This document shows positions 53,373-62,994 of a stretch of 64,000 nt of DNA, piece by piece. The stretch is from positions 15,075 through 79,074 of the forward strand of contig NZ_DKGQ01000043.1 of the NCBI RefSeq assembly GCF_002453355.1, read 5' to 3'. How positions within the stretch are numbered: position 1 is the stretch's first letter; each line of letters opens with the position of its first letter. Source of the stretch: Psychrobacter sp. UBA6766. GTDB taxonomy: Bacteria > Pseudomonadota > Gammaproteobacteria > Pseudomonadales > Moraxellaceae. The notes under the pieces are model-generated. The model saw only the letters and a program-made list of their open reading frames with translations. It had not been told where the DNA came from and made no database searches. The translations under genes and the position numbers were made by a program.

Positions 53373-53870
53373 CTAAGCGATTTTCCAGCTTTCAATCCAA
53401 GCTTGGGCACTAGATTCAATTCGTTCAATCACTTCTTCGAAGTCATCTGCGTCACCTTGATAAGGGTCTGGTACATCATCGCCACCGTAGGTTGGGTCTT
53501 CTTCACTAAATAATGCCAGTTTGGCAAGCTTACCATCTGTCTCCTTGATGCTGTCTTTGATAGCTTGCAAATCGGCTAAGTTTTGCGCATCCATCGCCAA
53601 AATTAAATCGAAATTTCGAAAGTCGTCAGCGCTCACTTGACGCGCGACCAGCTTATTGATGTTGTAACCATGGGCTTTGGCGTGGCGCTGTGCCCGCTCA
53701 TCTGGCGCATGACCAATGTGCCAATCTCCCGTTCCTGCTGAATCCACTTTCATCGCCAGCCCTGCAATCGCTGCTTGCTGACGGAAAATCTCTTCGGCAG
53801 TTGGGGAACGGCAAATATTCCCTAAACAAACCACTAGAATAGAGGAAGGAGTAGACGCTTTGATTGGCAT
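53373..53870 (-). CDS. Low-molecular-weight protein-tyrosine phosphatase
   Basis: 165 residues from the ATG at 53,868-53,870 (AAAGG 5-6 nt upstream); a longer frame would add a spurious hydrophobic leader. Catalytic loop VCLGNICRSP (C-x5-R-S) near residues 14-22 and the general acid in VPDPYQG. Bacterial LMW-PTPs commonly reverse tyrosine phosphorylation of polysaccharide-export kinases, but no such kinase is nearby. Stands about 120 bp upstream of murB on the same strand. Confidence 0.92.
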   Translation of the reverse strand: MPIKASTPSSILVVCLGNICRSPTAEEIFRQQAAIAGLAMKVDSAGTGDWHIGHAPDERAQRHAKAHGYNINKLVARQVSADDFRNFDLILAMDAQNLADLQAIKDSIKETDGKLAKLALFSEEDPTYGGDDVPDPYQGDADDFEEVIERIESSAQAWIESWKIA

Positions 53871-54061
53871 ATAATGACCTTTTATCACAACAAAAAAACA
53901 TGCCGTCAAGACCAGCATGATAATGCGGTTGCTTAGCATGTTATCGAATAAATTAGTTGGTGGTTAGCGTAACGGTTAATACCTTGAATGGCAAGAGCAG
54001 AGGTAAACAATAGGGTCACGCTAGGCAATAAATAATAGAGTACTGCTGTTACTGGCAGCCT

Positions 54062-54502
54062 CTAGTCTTGATTGTTTTTAAAGCGTTGTAAATCACGACG
54101 CTCTTTTTTATTGGGTTTATTATCAGGGCGGGCAAGGTTAGCAAGTTTGCGCTGCTCGGCATAATAAGCGCGGCGATCTTCACTTTCTTCAGTTTCAGAA
54201 TATAAAACTTGGGCGGCCGTCGCGTTACCGCGTTGTGCGCTTAGCGCTTCGACAATCACTGTTTTTTCAGTCATCGCAGTGGCTGAGCCTTGGCGAATAC
54301 TCAACTCATCGCCGACGGCAATCTCCTTACTGGTTTTGACACGGCTTCCTGCATAATGGACGCGACCGCTTTCGATGGCTTCTTTTGCAAGAGTGCGGGT
54401 GCGATAAAAGCGCGCGGCCCACAACCATTTATCAAGCCGCATACGCACCGTATCTGGTTGGCTATGGCTCGGCTGATTGTGGTTTTTATTATGTTTACTC
54501 AT
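54062..54502 (-). CDS. hslR: S4-domain ribosome-associated heat shock protein Hsp15
   Basis: 146 residues. ATG at 54,500-54,502 with GAGG upstream. The S4 RNA-binding domain is at residues ~17-65 (MRLDKWLWAARFYRTRTLAKEAIESGRVHYAG), followed by a basic C-terminal tail (NKKERRDLQRFKN). Hsp15 binds free 50S subunits with stalled peptidyl-tRNA and aids recycling. Separated from the tyrosine phosphatase gene by about 190 bp on the same strand. Confidence 0.92.
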   Translation of the reverse strand: MSKHNKNHNQPSHSQPDTVRMRLDKWLWAARFYRTRTLAKEAIESGRVHYAGSRVKTSKEIAVGDELSIRQGSATAMTEKTVIVEALSAQRGNATAAQVLYSETEESEDRRAYYAEQRKLANLARPDNKPNKKERRDLQRFKNNQD

Positions 54503-54664
54503 CAAAACCTCATAAATATCAATAAACTAAGATAATAATGGTGATTTTTTTGTCAATTAAAAGAGCGCTAAGCGATTAAAGTCATTAAAAAGCGGCTTGT
54601 ATGGATAAATAAAAGTCTAAAGCCAATGATACCTCGGTATATGCCATAGAATCCTCAATATTAG

Positions 54665-54696
54665 TAAGCGGCCAATTTTGGTAAATAAGCCGCTTA
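54665..54696. repeat. Perfect inverted repeat downstream of ilvA
   Basis: TAAGCGGC / GCCGCTTA, 8-bp stem with a 16-nt loop, no T-run. Lies between hslR and the 3' end of ilvA, so may slow or stabilise the ilvA transcript end. Confidence 0.5.
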
Positions 54697-54761
54697 TCCT
54701 ATGTTGTCATTATGTTGTCATCGTTTTTGCTAAAATCTATTTTTAGAGTTTTTTTAAAAAC

Positions 54762-56315
54762 CTACTTTAAAAATAACTGATAGCCAATATTGTCATTAAG
54801 CATGGTGCAGTCATAGCCGATATCAAGAAGCGCGTCTTGTAGAAGGCGAGAGTTGCCTTCAGAAGCTTGCAAGCCCACCAACACACGACCTTCAGCAGCA
54901 CCATGATTGCGATAATGGAATAAGGTGATATTAAAGTCGTCTCCCAATTTTTCTAAAAAGGTCAATAAAGCGCCCGGACGTTCTGGGAATACTACGCTTA
55001 ATAATTGCTCATTTTCGACATGGGCATGACCGCCAATCAAATGACGAATATGAGATTTGGCGATATCATCATCGGTTAAATCATGCGCTTCATAGCCATC
55101 GGCTGCCAATTGGTTGCTAATCGTTTGACGTTCTTTCTCGCCTTCTTTTAAGGCGATACCGACGAAAATAGACGCAGGTTCCATAGAGTCGGGTGATTTT
55201 TTGCTATCGGCACGGTAATTAAATTCAGTAATATTACGGCCATGTAGACTGCGGCAAAAGTTTAAAAACGCGCCCGTTTGCTCAGGGATGGTCACGCCAA
55301 AGATGGCTTCTTTTTTCTCACCAATCTCCGTACGCTCAGCGATATAACGCAGACGGTCGAAGTTCATATTGGCACCGCAAATGATACCAACACAGTTTTT
55401 ACCTTGTAGATTATGAGTTTCGATGTATTTTTTCATTCCAGCAACTGGTAATGCGCCAGCAGGTTCAACGATACTGCGGTTTTCTTCAAAGATATCTTTC
55501 ACCGCTGCGCAGACTTCATCATTGCTGCAGGTCACCACGTCAGTCTCGACTAAAGGGCCTGATGCATCACTCTTTTGCATTCGAACGATATCAAAAGGCA
55601 GCTCGCCAATTTGGGCCACGGCGACACCATCGACAAACAGCCCGACTTGTTTGAGTTTGACCCGTTCATTTGCTTCAAGCGCCGCCTTAAGAGATGCTGA
55701 TTGTTCTGCTTCGACCGCAATGACTTTGACATGCGGCGCCACTTCGCCCAAAAATGCTGCCACACCAGAAATCAAACCACCACCGCCTACGGCAACGAAG
55801 ACGTAATCCATGTTGCGCCATTGCTGGGTCAATTCCAGACCAATAGTCCCTTGCCCTGCAATCACCAATTCATCATCATAAGGCGGGATAAAGGTTAAAC
55901 CTTCTGTCTCAGCACGATTGATTGCATAGCGATTTGCTTCATCAAAACTATCACCATGCAAATCGACATTACCGCCAAGCGCGCGTACGGCATCGACTTT
56001 GATATCCGGTGTGGTGGTTGGCATCACGATGATGTTATTCAGCTCAAGCTTACGGGCAGAGTAGGCAACGCCTTGCGCATGATTACCGGCCGAGGCACAA
56101 ATGACGCCGCGCGCTTTTTGCGCATCGCTCAATTGGCTAATACGGTTATAAGCACCGCGCAATTTAAAGGATTTAACCGGTTGCAAATCTTCGCGCTTGA
56201 ATCGAATATCATTAGCAAAACGTTGGGTCAGCTTCGGTGCAGCTTCAAGTGGTGTTTGAATGGCGACGTCATAGACGGTGGCTTGCAAGATGGCTCGTAC
56301 CCAGTGTGACAGCAT
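54762..56315 (-). CDS. ilvA: Threonine ammonia-lyase, biosynthetic
   Basis: 517 residues, full-length long form. PLP enzyme making 2-oxobutyrate from threonine, first step to isoleucine. PLP lysine in SFKLRGAYNRI (about residue 48), SAGNHAQGVAYSA, phosphate-binding VGGGGLISGVAA and CGANMNF. Two ACT-like regulatory domains fill residues ~325-515 (IFGVTIPEQTGAFLNFC and VVFPERPGALLTFLE), the site of isoleucine feedback. Monocistronic; rest of the ilv operon is not nearby. Confidence 0.95.
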   Translation of the reverse strand: MLSHWVRAILQATVYDVAIQTPLEAAPKLTQRFANDIRFKREDLQPVKSFKLRGAYNRISQLSDAQKARGVICASAGNHAQGVAYSARKLELNNIIVMPTTTPDIKVDAVRALGGNVDLHGDSFDEANRYAINRAETEGLTFIPPYDDELVIAGQGTIGLELTQQWRNMDYVFVAVGGGGLISGVAAFLGEVAPHVKVIAVEAEQSASLKAALEANERVKLKQVGLFVDGVAVAQIGELPFDIVRMQKSDASGPLVETDVVTCSNDEVCAAVKDIFEENRSIVEPAGALPVAGMKKYIETHNLQGKNCVGIICGANMNFDRLRYIAERTEIGEKKEAIFGVTIPEQTGAFLNFCRSLHGRNITEFNYRADSKKSPDSMEPASIFVGIALKEGEKERQTISNQLAADGYEAHDLTDDDIAKSHIRHLIGGHAHVENEQLLSVVFPERPGALLTFLEKLGDDFNITLFHYRNHGAAEGRVLVGLQASEGNSRLLQDALLDIGYDCTMLNDNIGYQLFLK

Positions 56316-56691
56316 AATGATTCCTAAACAAAGTGAAAATGAATAAAAGAAGTGTAAATGGTTATAAACTGGTGTTTGTTAAATAAACAGCAATAAACCA
56401 GTAAAGATAAACACAAAAACGAAATAGATTAGCCTATGCTGATTTTTACTATCTTGCAAGACACAATTGCAAATTTTGTGGGGAGTTTATTAAAGGTTAA
56501 ATGCTCATTTATAAATACATTAAAGTAAGTATGCGCTATAAGAGGGTTCAATGAGTATTTAGAATAGGTTTTACGCTAACATAGCCTAAAGTCATCGGTT
56601 ATAATAAGCGCGCCTTTTATTTCTTTTATCATTTTACCTCTTTTATCATTTTAGCTCTTTTAGAGTAAGACGTTTATTTTTCCAAGGATTT
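56316..56691. other. Divergent spacer between ilvA and rpiA
   Basis: 376 bp, AT-rich. A TATAAT at 56,600-56,605 lies about 90 bp upstream of rpiA and may be its promoter. No gene or attenuator-like peptide for ilvA was found. Confidence 0.45.
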
Positions 56692-57354
56692 ATGATGAGT
56701 GATCAGCAAGCACAAAAGCAAGCCGCAGCCAAAGCTGCCCTCCGCTATATCGAAGATGATATGATACTGGGGGTAGGGACGGGCAGTACGGTCAACTGTT
56801 TGATCGAGTTGTTACCGTCGTTAAGGCTTGCTGGCGCAGTGGCAAGCTCGCAGGTCACAGAAAATAAGCTTCGAGCACTAGGCATTGAGATAGTCGATTT
56901 AAACTTTGCTGGCCAGCTTGATGTTTATATCGATGGTGCTGATGAAGTAAATGAGCATTTGCAATTGATTAAAGGTGGTGGCGGCGCGCTGACACGTGAA
57001 AAAATTGTCGCTGCTGCTTCCAACAAGTTTGTCTGCATGGTCGATGAAAGCAAAAGTGTACAATGCTTGGGGCGCGAATTTCCCGTACCGATTGAAGTGC
57101 TGCCACAAGCGCGCTCATACGTAGCAAGACAATTAGCGCGTTTGGGCGGTGAGCCGGTGTATCGTGAAGATTTTGTCACCGATTATGGTAATGTGATTTT
57201 AGATACGTATGATTTGGATGTCAGTAATCCGCTGGCGTTTGAGCAAGAATTAAATAATATCGTTGGTGTGGTTTGTAACGGTATCTTTGCCGCCAATCAG
57301 GCCGATGTATTGCTCAGAGCGGGTATTGATGGCGTAACCACTTTAACGCGTTAA
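56692..57354 (+). CDS. rpiA: Ribose-5-phosphate isomerase A
   Basis: 220 residues, normal size. Interconverts ribose 5-phosphate and ribulose 5-phosphate. Marks: LGVGTGSTVNCLIELL (residues ~27-41), the catalytic-acid motif DGADEV at 81-86, KGGGGALTREKIVA at 94-107 with Glu and Lys, and DVLLRAGIDGV at the end. AAGGATTT precedes the tandem ATGs. Convergent with argF across a strong terminator. Confidence 0.96.
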   Translation: MMSDQQAQKQAAAKAALRYIEDDMILGVGTGSTVNCLIELLPSLRLAGAVASSQVTENKLRALGIEIVDLNFAGQLDVYIDGADEVNEHLQLIKGGGGALTREKIVAAASNKFVCMVDESKSVQCLGREFPVPIEVLPQARSYVARQLARLGGEPVYREDFVTDYGNVILDTYDLDVSNPLAFEQELNNIVGVVCNGIFAANQADVLLRAGIDGVTTLTR

Positions 57355-57398
57355 TGGATTATTGAAAGGGTTTAGTGTTAGATAAAGTTGTAAATAAT

Positions 57399-57434
57399 AA
57401 AAAAGCAGCGCATTAAAATATGCGCTGCTTTTTT
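57399..57434. terminator. Bidirectional terminator between rpiA and argF
   Basis: Perfect 14-bp stem AAAAAAGCAGCGCA / TGCGCTGCTTTTTT with an 8-nt loop. Confidence 0.93.
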
Positions 57435-57499
57435 GTATCTGTTCATGTGATGCTTGCTGGTTTAGCAAAATATCACGATATGTTTTTAACAACCTATTT

Positions 57500-58423
57500 T
57501 TAGGCAGGTAGCTTAATTTTGTCTTTTAATAAAAACTCCATCAAGGCTTTTTGCGCATGTAAGCGGTTTTCAGCTTCGTCCCAAACCACTGAGCGTGGAT
57601 CATCGAGCATATCGTGAGAGATTTCTTCGCCGCGATGCGCAGGTAAGCAGTGCATAAATACCACTTCGGGGTCGGCTTTATCAAGCAGTGATGGCGTGAC
57701 TTGATAGGGTGCAAAACGGCGTGCGCGAGTGTTTTGTTCAGACTCTTGTCCCATACTTGCCCAAACATCAGTGACAATGAGGTTTGAATCTTTTGCCGCA
57801 TCTTGGACATCTTCGACCAAGCTCACGCAATGTGAGAAGCGCTTCATGAGCTCAGGGTCAGGCTCAAAGCCATAAGGGGCAGCAACACGCAGCTCAAAAC
57901 CAAACTGATTGGCCGCTTGCATATAGGACGCGCACATATTGTTGCCATCGCCAACCCAAGTGACGATTTTGTTTTCAATACTGCCGCGATGCTCATAGTA
58001 GGTCTGCATATCAGCAAGCAGCTGGCATGGATGGAATTCATCGGTCAGGGCGTTAATAATAGGCACGCTAGAGTATTCTGCAAAGGTTTCAACTTTTTCA
58101 TGGCCAAAGGTACGAATCATAATGATATCGACCATGCTTGAGATAACGCGCGCGGAATCTTCTAGCGGCTCACCGCGCCCAAGCTGGGTATCATTTGGCG
58201 ATAAAAAGATAGCACTACCGCCAAACTGACCCATGCCAGTCTCAAATGAGATACGCGTTCGGGTGGAAGATTTCTCAAAAATCATGCCAAGCGTTCGACC
58301 AACAAAGGGCTGATAAATCTCGCCAGCGTGTTGCATTTTGCGCAATTCGCAAGCGCGTTTGATGAGGTTTTCTAGTTCTTGTTTGGTTAAATCAGATAGG
58401 GTCAAAAAATGGCGCAAACTCAT
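57500..58423 (-). CDS. argF: Ornithine carbamoyltransferase
   Basis: 307 residues. Anabolic enzyme making citrulline from ornithine and carbamoyl phosphate. Carbamoyl-phosphate motif SSTRTR near residue 55, DTQLGRGE, FHPCQLLADMQT (HPCQ), WVGDGNNMCASY, TDVWASMGQE (ornithine loop) and MHCLPAHRGEE (HCLP). The trimeric anabolic form is shorter than the catabolic dodecamer and lacks its extra helix, so argF is preferred over arcB. No other arginine genes adjacent. Confidence 0.94.
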   Translation of the reverse strand: MSLRHFLTLSDLTKQELENLIKRACELRKMQHAGEIYQPFVGRTLGMIFEKSSTRTRISFETGMGQFGGSAIFLSPNDTQLGRGEPLEDSARVISSMVDIIMIRTFGHEKVETFAEYSSVPIINALTDEFHPCQLLADMQTYYEHRGSIENKIVTWVGDGNNMCASYMQAANQFGFELRVAAPYGFEPDPELMKRFSHCVSLVEDVQDAAKDSNLIVTDVWASMGQESEQNTRARRFAPYQVTPSLLDKADPEVVFMHCLPAHRGEEISHDMLDDPRSVVWDEAENRLHAQKALMEFLLKDKIKLPA

Positions 58424-58622
58424 AGTAATCCTAGCAGTCGATCACAATCGATGAAAATGATACGTTGTCAGTCAGTAATTATATTGCGTTAGTGCGTATA
58501 CTCGATTGACAACAAACTTTTAGTATAGCGCAATTAGGCTTAATGTAAATGTTCAATTTGCTATGATTCATCAGTGCTCCATCTAGCTCGTAAACCGTCA
58601 TTTCATTCATAGCCATCAATGA

Positions 58623-59744
58623 TTATTTTGCTATTTTCCGATTTGGTCGAGCGCTTAAGCGGCATAGCAGCTCATAACTAATAGTCTCAGCATGGATGGC
58701 AACTTCATCGACATGTGGCGTATCACCCCACAATATCACTTTGCTGTTTAGGATCAAAATTTCTGGAACAGCGCTGATATCAATAACAATCATATCCATC
58801 GCCACCCGTCCGATTACTGGGCATGGATAGTGTTGATGATTTTTGGCATCAATGACTGAAACGTAAGCCTTATCATCAACCACCCGTGGATAACCATCGC
58901 CATAACCGATACTGACCAATGCCGTCTTGGTATTTTGCGCCGCGATCCAGCGGCTGCCATAACCAATGCCATCACCAGCATTGACCGTTTGCAGCGCAAT
59001 AATCTGCGCGCTAAATTCCATCGCTGGCTGCAAGTCTAACTGCTGCGAACTTTTATCAATGACTGGCGTACTACCGTAGAGCATGATGCCCGGACGTACC
59101 CAATCGTGATGATGCTCGGGGAAATTGACGATACCTGCTGAGTTACATAATGAGCCTTTTATATCGCTGCTCACCGTTTCTCGTAAAGTCTGTAGCATAT
59201 CGTTAAAGCGCTGGATTTGTAGAGTATTTAAAGGATGAGCGCGGTCGTCGGCATTGGCAAAGTGAGTGGTCAAAATAAGCTGATAACCGGCCTCATGTAG
59301 ACGTTTGGCGGCTGGGATAAGCGTTTGGTCATTAAAGCCTAAACGGTTCATACCCGTATTGTATTTCAGCCAAACCACTCGAGTGGCGCTAGTAGCAGGC
59401 GGAGTATTTTCTAGTGCCCACATTAACTGTGGCTCATGATGAATCACACAGCTGATATCATGCTGGGTCGCGAGCTGCCATTCATCTTTAGTAAACGCGC
59501 CTTCGATGAGACCAATGGTTTTGTCCCAGCCCAATTGCCGCGCTTCCAATGCTTCTATCAAGGTTGCAACACCGATACCGTCTGCCTGTTGTTCACCTGT
59601 TTGCAACGCAGGCAAGACGGCTGCGACGCCATGACCATAAGCATTGGCTTTGACCATAGCCAGAACTTTGGATTTTGGTGCCAGCTTTTTAACTTGACCC
59701 AAATTATGAGTAATGGAGGCTGGTGTAACTGTAATGGTACGCAT
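58623..59744 (-). CDS. alr: Alanine racemase
   Basis: 373 residues from the ATG at 59,742-59,744 (AAGG 7 nt upstream); a longer frame adds a hydrophobic 19-residue stretch without a ribosome site. PLP enzyme giving D-Ala for the wall. PLP lysine in AMVKANAYGHG near residue 34, KYNTGMNRLGF, the catalytic tyrosine region GIGYGSRW, YGDGYPR and CRLSARPNRKI at the end. Follows dnaB, the same order as E. coli (dnaB-alr), with a terminator-like hairpin between them. Confidence 0.94.
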   Translation of the reverse strand: MRTITVTPASITHNLGQVKKLAPKSKVLAMVKANAYGHGVAAVLPALQTGEQQADGIGVATLIEALEARQLGWDKTIGLIEGAFTKDEWQLATQHDISCVIHHEPQLMWALENTPPATSATRVVWLKYNTGMNRLGFNDQTLIPAAKRLHEAGYQLILTTHFANADDRAHPLNTLQIQRFNDMLQTLRETVSSDIKGSLCNSAGIVNFPEHHHDWVRPGIMLYGSTPVIDKSSQQLDLQPAMEFSAQIIALQTVNAGDGIGYGSRWIAAQNTKTALVSIGYGDGYPRVVDDKAYVSVIDAKNHQHYPCPVIGRVAMDMIVIDISAVPEILILNSKVILWGDTPHVDEVAIHAETISYELLCRLSARPNRKIAK

Positions 59745-59833
59745 AATTGCCTTCTTTATTAGCAAAGTTATTTTGATTAGTAAAACGATTTTATTAAACA
59801 AATGATGTTATTAATAATGTGGTAAAGCAATAA

Positions 59834-59872
59834 AGCCAGTATGTCATCAATTGGGCTGATGACACACTGGCT
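59834..59872 (-). terminator. Terminator-like hairpin after dnaB
   Basis: 16-bp stem AGCCAGTATGTCATCA / TGATGACACACTGGCT with one mismatch, loop of 7 nt, then TTTATT on the minus strand. Probably ends the dnaB transcript. Confidence 0.7.
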
Positions 59873-59931
59873 AGTTTTTTCATAATTGCTTTAAGGTTAA
59901 AGCTTGTTATGTATATCGTTTACTCAGCCGA

Positions 59932-61335
59932 TTACTCGTCATTCTCAAAGCTGACGTTTTGATAGTATTCTGGCGTCAGGTTAATAAAGCGGGTAAATTG
60001 CCCTTCAAAACCTAAGCGGATGGTACCGATAGGGCCGTTACGCTGTTTACCAATGATGATTTCAGCCACGCCTTTGTGGTCTGAGTTTTCATTATAAACC
60101 TCATCACGATAAATAAACATAATCAAATCGGCATCCTGCTCAATCGCACCAGACTCACGCAAATCCGACATAATAGGGCGCTTATTAGGACGGTTTTCTA
60201 GACTACGGTTAAGCTGTGATAAAGCAATGACGGGACATTCAAGCTCACGAGCCAACGCTTTTAAGCTTCGTGAAATTTCAGAGATTTCTCCAACACGGTT
60301 ACCATCAAGGCTTGGTACTTTCATCAATTGAAGATAATCGACGATGATAGCGCCAATTTTACCATCATGATTTTTAGCGATTCGGCGACAGCGCGAACGT
60401 AGCTCTGATGGTGGTAGAGCCGTACTATCATCAATATATAGGTGCTTAGATTGCAAATGCTGAATGGCGTTCATCATTTTTGCCCATTCATCTTCATTCA
60501 TTTGCCCAGACCGCAGGTGCGTCTGATTAATCGCGCCCCACGATGACAGCAAACGCATGACGATGGACTCGGCTGGCATTTCCATCGAAAATACCACCAC
60601 TGGCAAATCTTCATTAAACAAAACGCCTTCCGCCAAGTTCATAGCAAAGGTGGTTTTACCCATCGATGGACGCGCCGCTACAATGATTAAATCGCCGGCT
60701 TGTAAGCCTTGGGTTTTGTTGTTTAGCTCAACAAATGGCGTTTGTAAACCTATCATACCGTCAGGATTTGATTTTAGCTCTTGAATCTTATCAATGACAT
60801 TGGTCAATACCGAGGTAATACCAACTGGTCCACGCTGCTCTGCGCGTTTATTGTGCTGCTCATTAATACTAAATATCTTGGCTTCAACGTTGTCCAATAT
60901 GTCGCTGACCGTTTGGTCTTTGGGATTATAGGCGAGTGTCAGCATATCATTACCAGTAGTAATGAGCTGGCGTAAGGTCGATAGCTCACGCACGCGCTGC
61001 GCATAGGCGGTGAGGTTAAACAAGGTAGCAGGGCTTTGACTTAGAATATCTGCCAAATAGCTGTCGCCACCGGCACTTTTAAGCAATTTTTGTGCCTCCA
61101 GCCAGTCATGCACCATGACCGTATCGTAAGGCTCGTTGACTGCAGCGAGATGGGCAATGGCAGCAAAAATATGTTGATGCCGACCTGCATAAAAGTCATC
61201 TTTGGTGACAATATCTGCAATCTTGTCATATGCCTCTTCAATACTCATCAAAGACGCCAAAAGTGCCTTTTCAATATCGATATTGTGCGGCGGTGTCTGA
61301 TTGAGTAAGTCGTCGGTTTTTTCGTTGTCTGCCAT
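59932..61335 (-). CDS. dnaB: Replicative DNA helicase DnaB
   Basis: 467 residues from the ATG at 61,333-61,335; an upstream in-frame start adds 6 residues. Hexameric 5'-3' helicase of the replication fork. N-terminal collar domain (HNIDIEKALLASLM to about residue 110), linker, and RecA-like domain with Walker A ARPSMGKTTFAMNLA, Walker B-like IGAIIVDYLQLMKVP, SLKALARELECPVIALSQLNR and SDLRESGAIEQDADLI. No intein is present. Lies upstream of alr on the same strand. Confidence 0.96.
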   Translation of the reverse strand: MADNEKTDDLLNQTPPHNIDIEKALLASLMSIEEAYDKIADIVTKDDFYAGRHQHIFAAIAHLAAVNEPYDTVMVHDWLEAQKLLKSAGGDSYLADILSQSPATLFNLTAYAQRVRELSTLRQLITTGNDMLTLAYNPKDQTVSDILDNVEAKIFSINEQHNKRAEQRGPVGITSVLTNVIDKIQELKSNPDGMIGLQTPFVELNNKTQGLQAGDLIIVAARPSMGKTTFAMNLAEGVLFNEDLPVVVFSMEMPAESIVMRLLSSWGAINQTHLRSGQMNEDEWAKMMNAIQHLQSKHLYIDDSTALPPSELRSRCRRIAKNHDGKIGAIIVDYLQLMKVPSLDGNRVGEISEISRSLKALARELECPVIALSQLNRSLENRPNKRPIMSDLRESGAIEQDADLIMFIYRDEVYNENSDHKGVAEIIIGKQRNGPIGTIRLGFEGQFTRFINLTPEYYQNVSFENDE

Positions 61336-61719
61336 GAGTGCCCAATGTATCAAAAGTCGGTTTTAAAAGTCAGTTTCGAGAGTTGGTATAAAGTATTTAA
61401 TAGAAAATCTTGTTATAAGAGCCTCAAGAGTTTGTCGATAATCAGACTATCTGAGAATCTCACTATAAACAAACCTATCGCACTCCTACGATATCAGTAC
61501 CAAAACATAGACTTAATATCTGCTTATAAATGCTAAAATCAAAAGCGAAAGTTTAACACATTATGTGGTTTTTTCGGTCGCTATAAATAATTATCTATTC
61601 CAGATTAGGGTTGTAAAAGCTAGAGAAATCATTTATAGAATGCGGCTATTTATACTTATTTTTTTACCAAAAAATATAATAAAATTAAACGCTTAATATA
61701 ATACTAAGGTCTTATTACT
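61336..61719. other. Divergent spacer between dnaB and pdxA
   Basis: 384 bp, very AT-rich next to pdxA, with repeated TATTTAT-like words. No supported frame or RNA. Confidence 0.45.
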
Positions 61720-62826
61720 ATGCAAGATGTACAAAAAAAATTACCATTGTTAATCACAACCGGTGAACCTGCAGGTATTGGAATGGATGTCGTACTGCAA
61801 TTAGCAGCAGAAGGTAAACTACAAAACTTTAAGCGTCCAATCTGGGTGACTGCTGAGGCTGAAGCCATGCAAGCGCGAGCTGATAAATTAGTCGCAGCGG
61901 GCGTGTTAACCACTTGTCCATCTTGGCAAACCATCGCGCCACAAGTGAATGCTGATGATTTTGTAGAGCAAATTTCACAGCAGACTTCTGCTTCCAATAA
62001 TGATAATAACTTTACGTTTATTTTACTTGATATTCCTTGCGGTGCACCTATAGTCGCAGGTCATATCGATATTAATAATGCCCTAATGGTCGCCAAGCAA
62101 TTAGAGATAGCGCATCAGTTAGCGGCAAACAAAACAGTCGCTGCTATTGTTACTGGCCCCCTGCAAAAATCTGCGTTGATAGATGCTGATATTAAATTAC
62201 TCGATGGTACGATGTTTAGCGGTCATACTGAGTTTTTTATGCAGCAAAGTGGCTGTGAAAAAGTCGTGATGATGCTCGCTAATCAAGCCATGAGAGTAGC
62301 GCTTGTTACCACGCATCTGGCGTTAAAAGATGTACCTGCCGCCATTACCGCTGAGAATGTGCGGCAAACGGTACAGATTGTTATCGATGATATGCGCGAG
62401 AAATTTGGCTTGACTCAGCCGCGTATTTTGGTTTGCGGTCTCAATCCACATGCAGGCGAGGGTGGGCATTTGGGTATGGAAGAGATTGAAATTATCAATC
62501 CAGTGCTACAAGAGTTTATCGCTGCAGGCGTCGATATATCAGAGGCAATGCCAGCCGATACCTTATTTACGCCCAGACATTTGGCCAACTGTGATGCGGT
62601 GATCGCTATGTATCATGACCAAGGTTTACCCGTGCTTAAGTCGCATGGTTTTGGTGATACCGTCAATCTAACCTTAGGGTTACCGTATATTCGTACGTCT
62701 GTTGATCACGGCACTGCGCTTGATTTGGCAGGGCGAGGCGGAGCAAGTGCCACTAGCTTGTATCAAGCATTAACCATGGCAAATGAGATGGCAGATAAAT
62801 CACTCATCAATCAATCTGTTGTATAA
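61720..62826 (+). CDS. pdxA: 4-hydroxythreonine-4-phosphate dehydrogenase
   Basis: 368 residues. NAD-dependent oxidative decarboxylation in the DXP-dependent route to pyridoxal phosphate. Marks: LLITTGEPAGIGMDVVL at the N-terminus, VTGPLQKSALIDAD, GTMFSGHTEFFMQQSG with metal His, VCGLNPHAGEGGHLGMEE, AMPADTLFT, CDAVIAMYHDQGLPVLKSHGFGDTVNLTLGLPYIRTSVDHGTALDLAG. Slightly longer than the usual ~330. Ends 90 bp before the insertion sequence. Confidence 0.96.
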   Translation: MQDVQKKLPLLITTGEPAGIGMDVVLQLAAEGKLQNFKRPIWVTAEAEAMQARADKLVAAGVLTTCPSWQTIAPQVNADDFVEQISQQTSASNNDNNFTFILLDIPCGAPIVAGHIDINNALMVAKQLEIAHQLAANKTVAAIVTGPLQKSALIDADIKLLDGTMFSGHTEFFMQQSGCEKVVMMLANQAMRVALVTTHLALKDVPAAITAENVRQTVQIVIDDMREKFGLTQPRILVCGLNPHAGEGGHLGMEEIEIINPVLQEFIAAGVDISEAMPADTLFTPRHLANCDAVIAMYHDQGLPVLKSHGFGDTVNLTLGLPYIRTSVDHGTALDLAGRGGASATSLYQALTMANEMADKSLINQSVV

Positions 62827-62916
62827 GTCGGTGCCTTAGCGGCATTTGTCACGCAGTATTGATTGGGTAACTTTAGTGTGAATGATGGCTATTGATGAAT
62901 GATTAGACACGATCTA

Positions 62917-62933
62917 GGGTGTGTCATCAATTA
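62917..62933 (+). repeat. Left inverted repeat of the IS
   Basis: GGGTGTGTCATCAATTA; matches the right end at 16 of 17 bases. Confidence 0.9.
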
Positions 62934-62994
62934 GCAGGGATATTTCAGAATAAGCTATACTGATACTATATATAGCAAACTGAGCTCAACTATT

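Noticed and set aside
59834..59872. TGTCATCAATT in the dnaB hairpin, also found in the IS ends
   Set aside because: The 11-nt match is explained by the near-perfect hairpin; no second end, transposase piece or target duplication is present.
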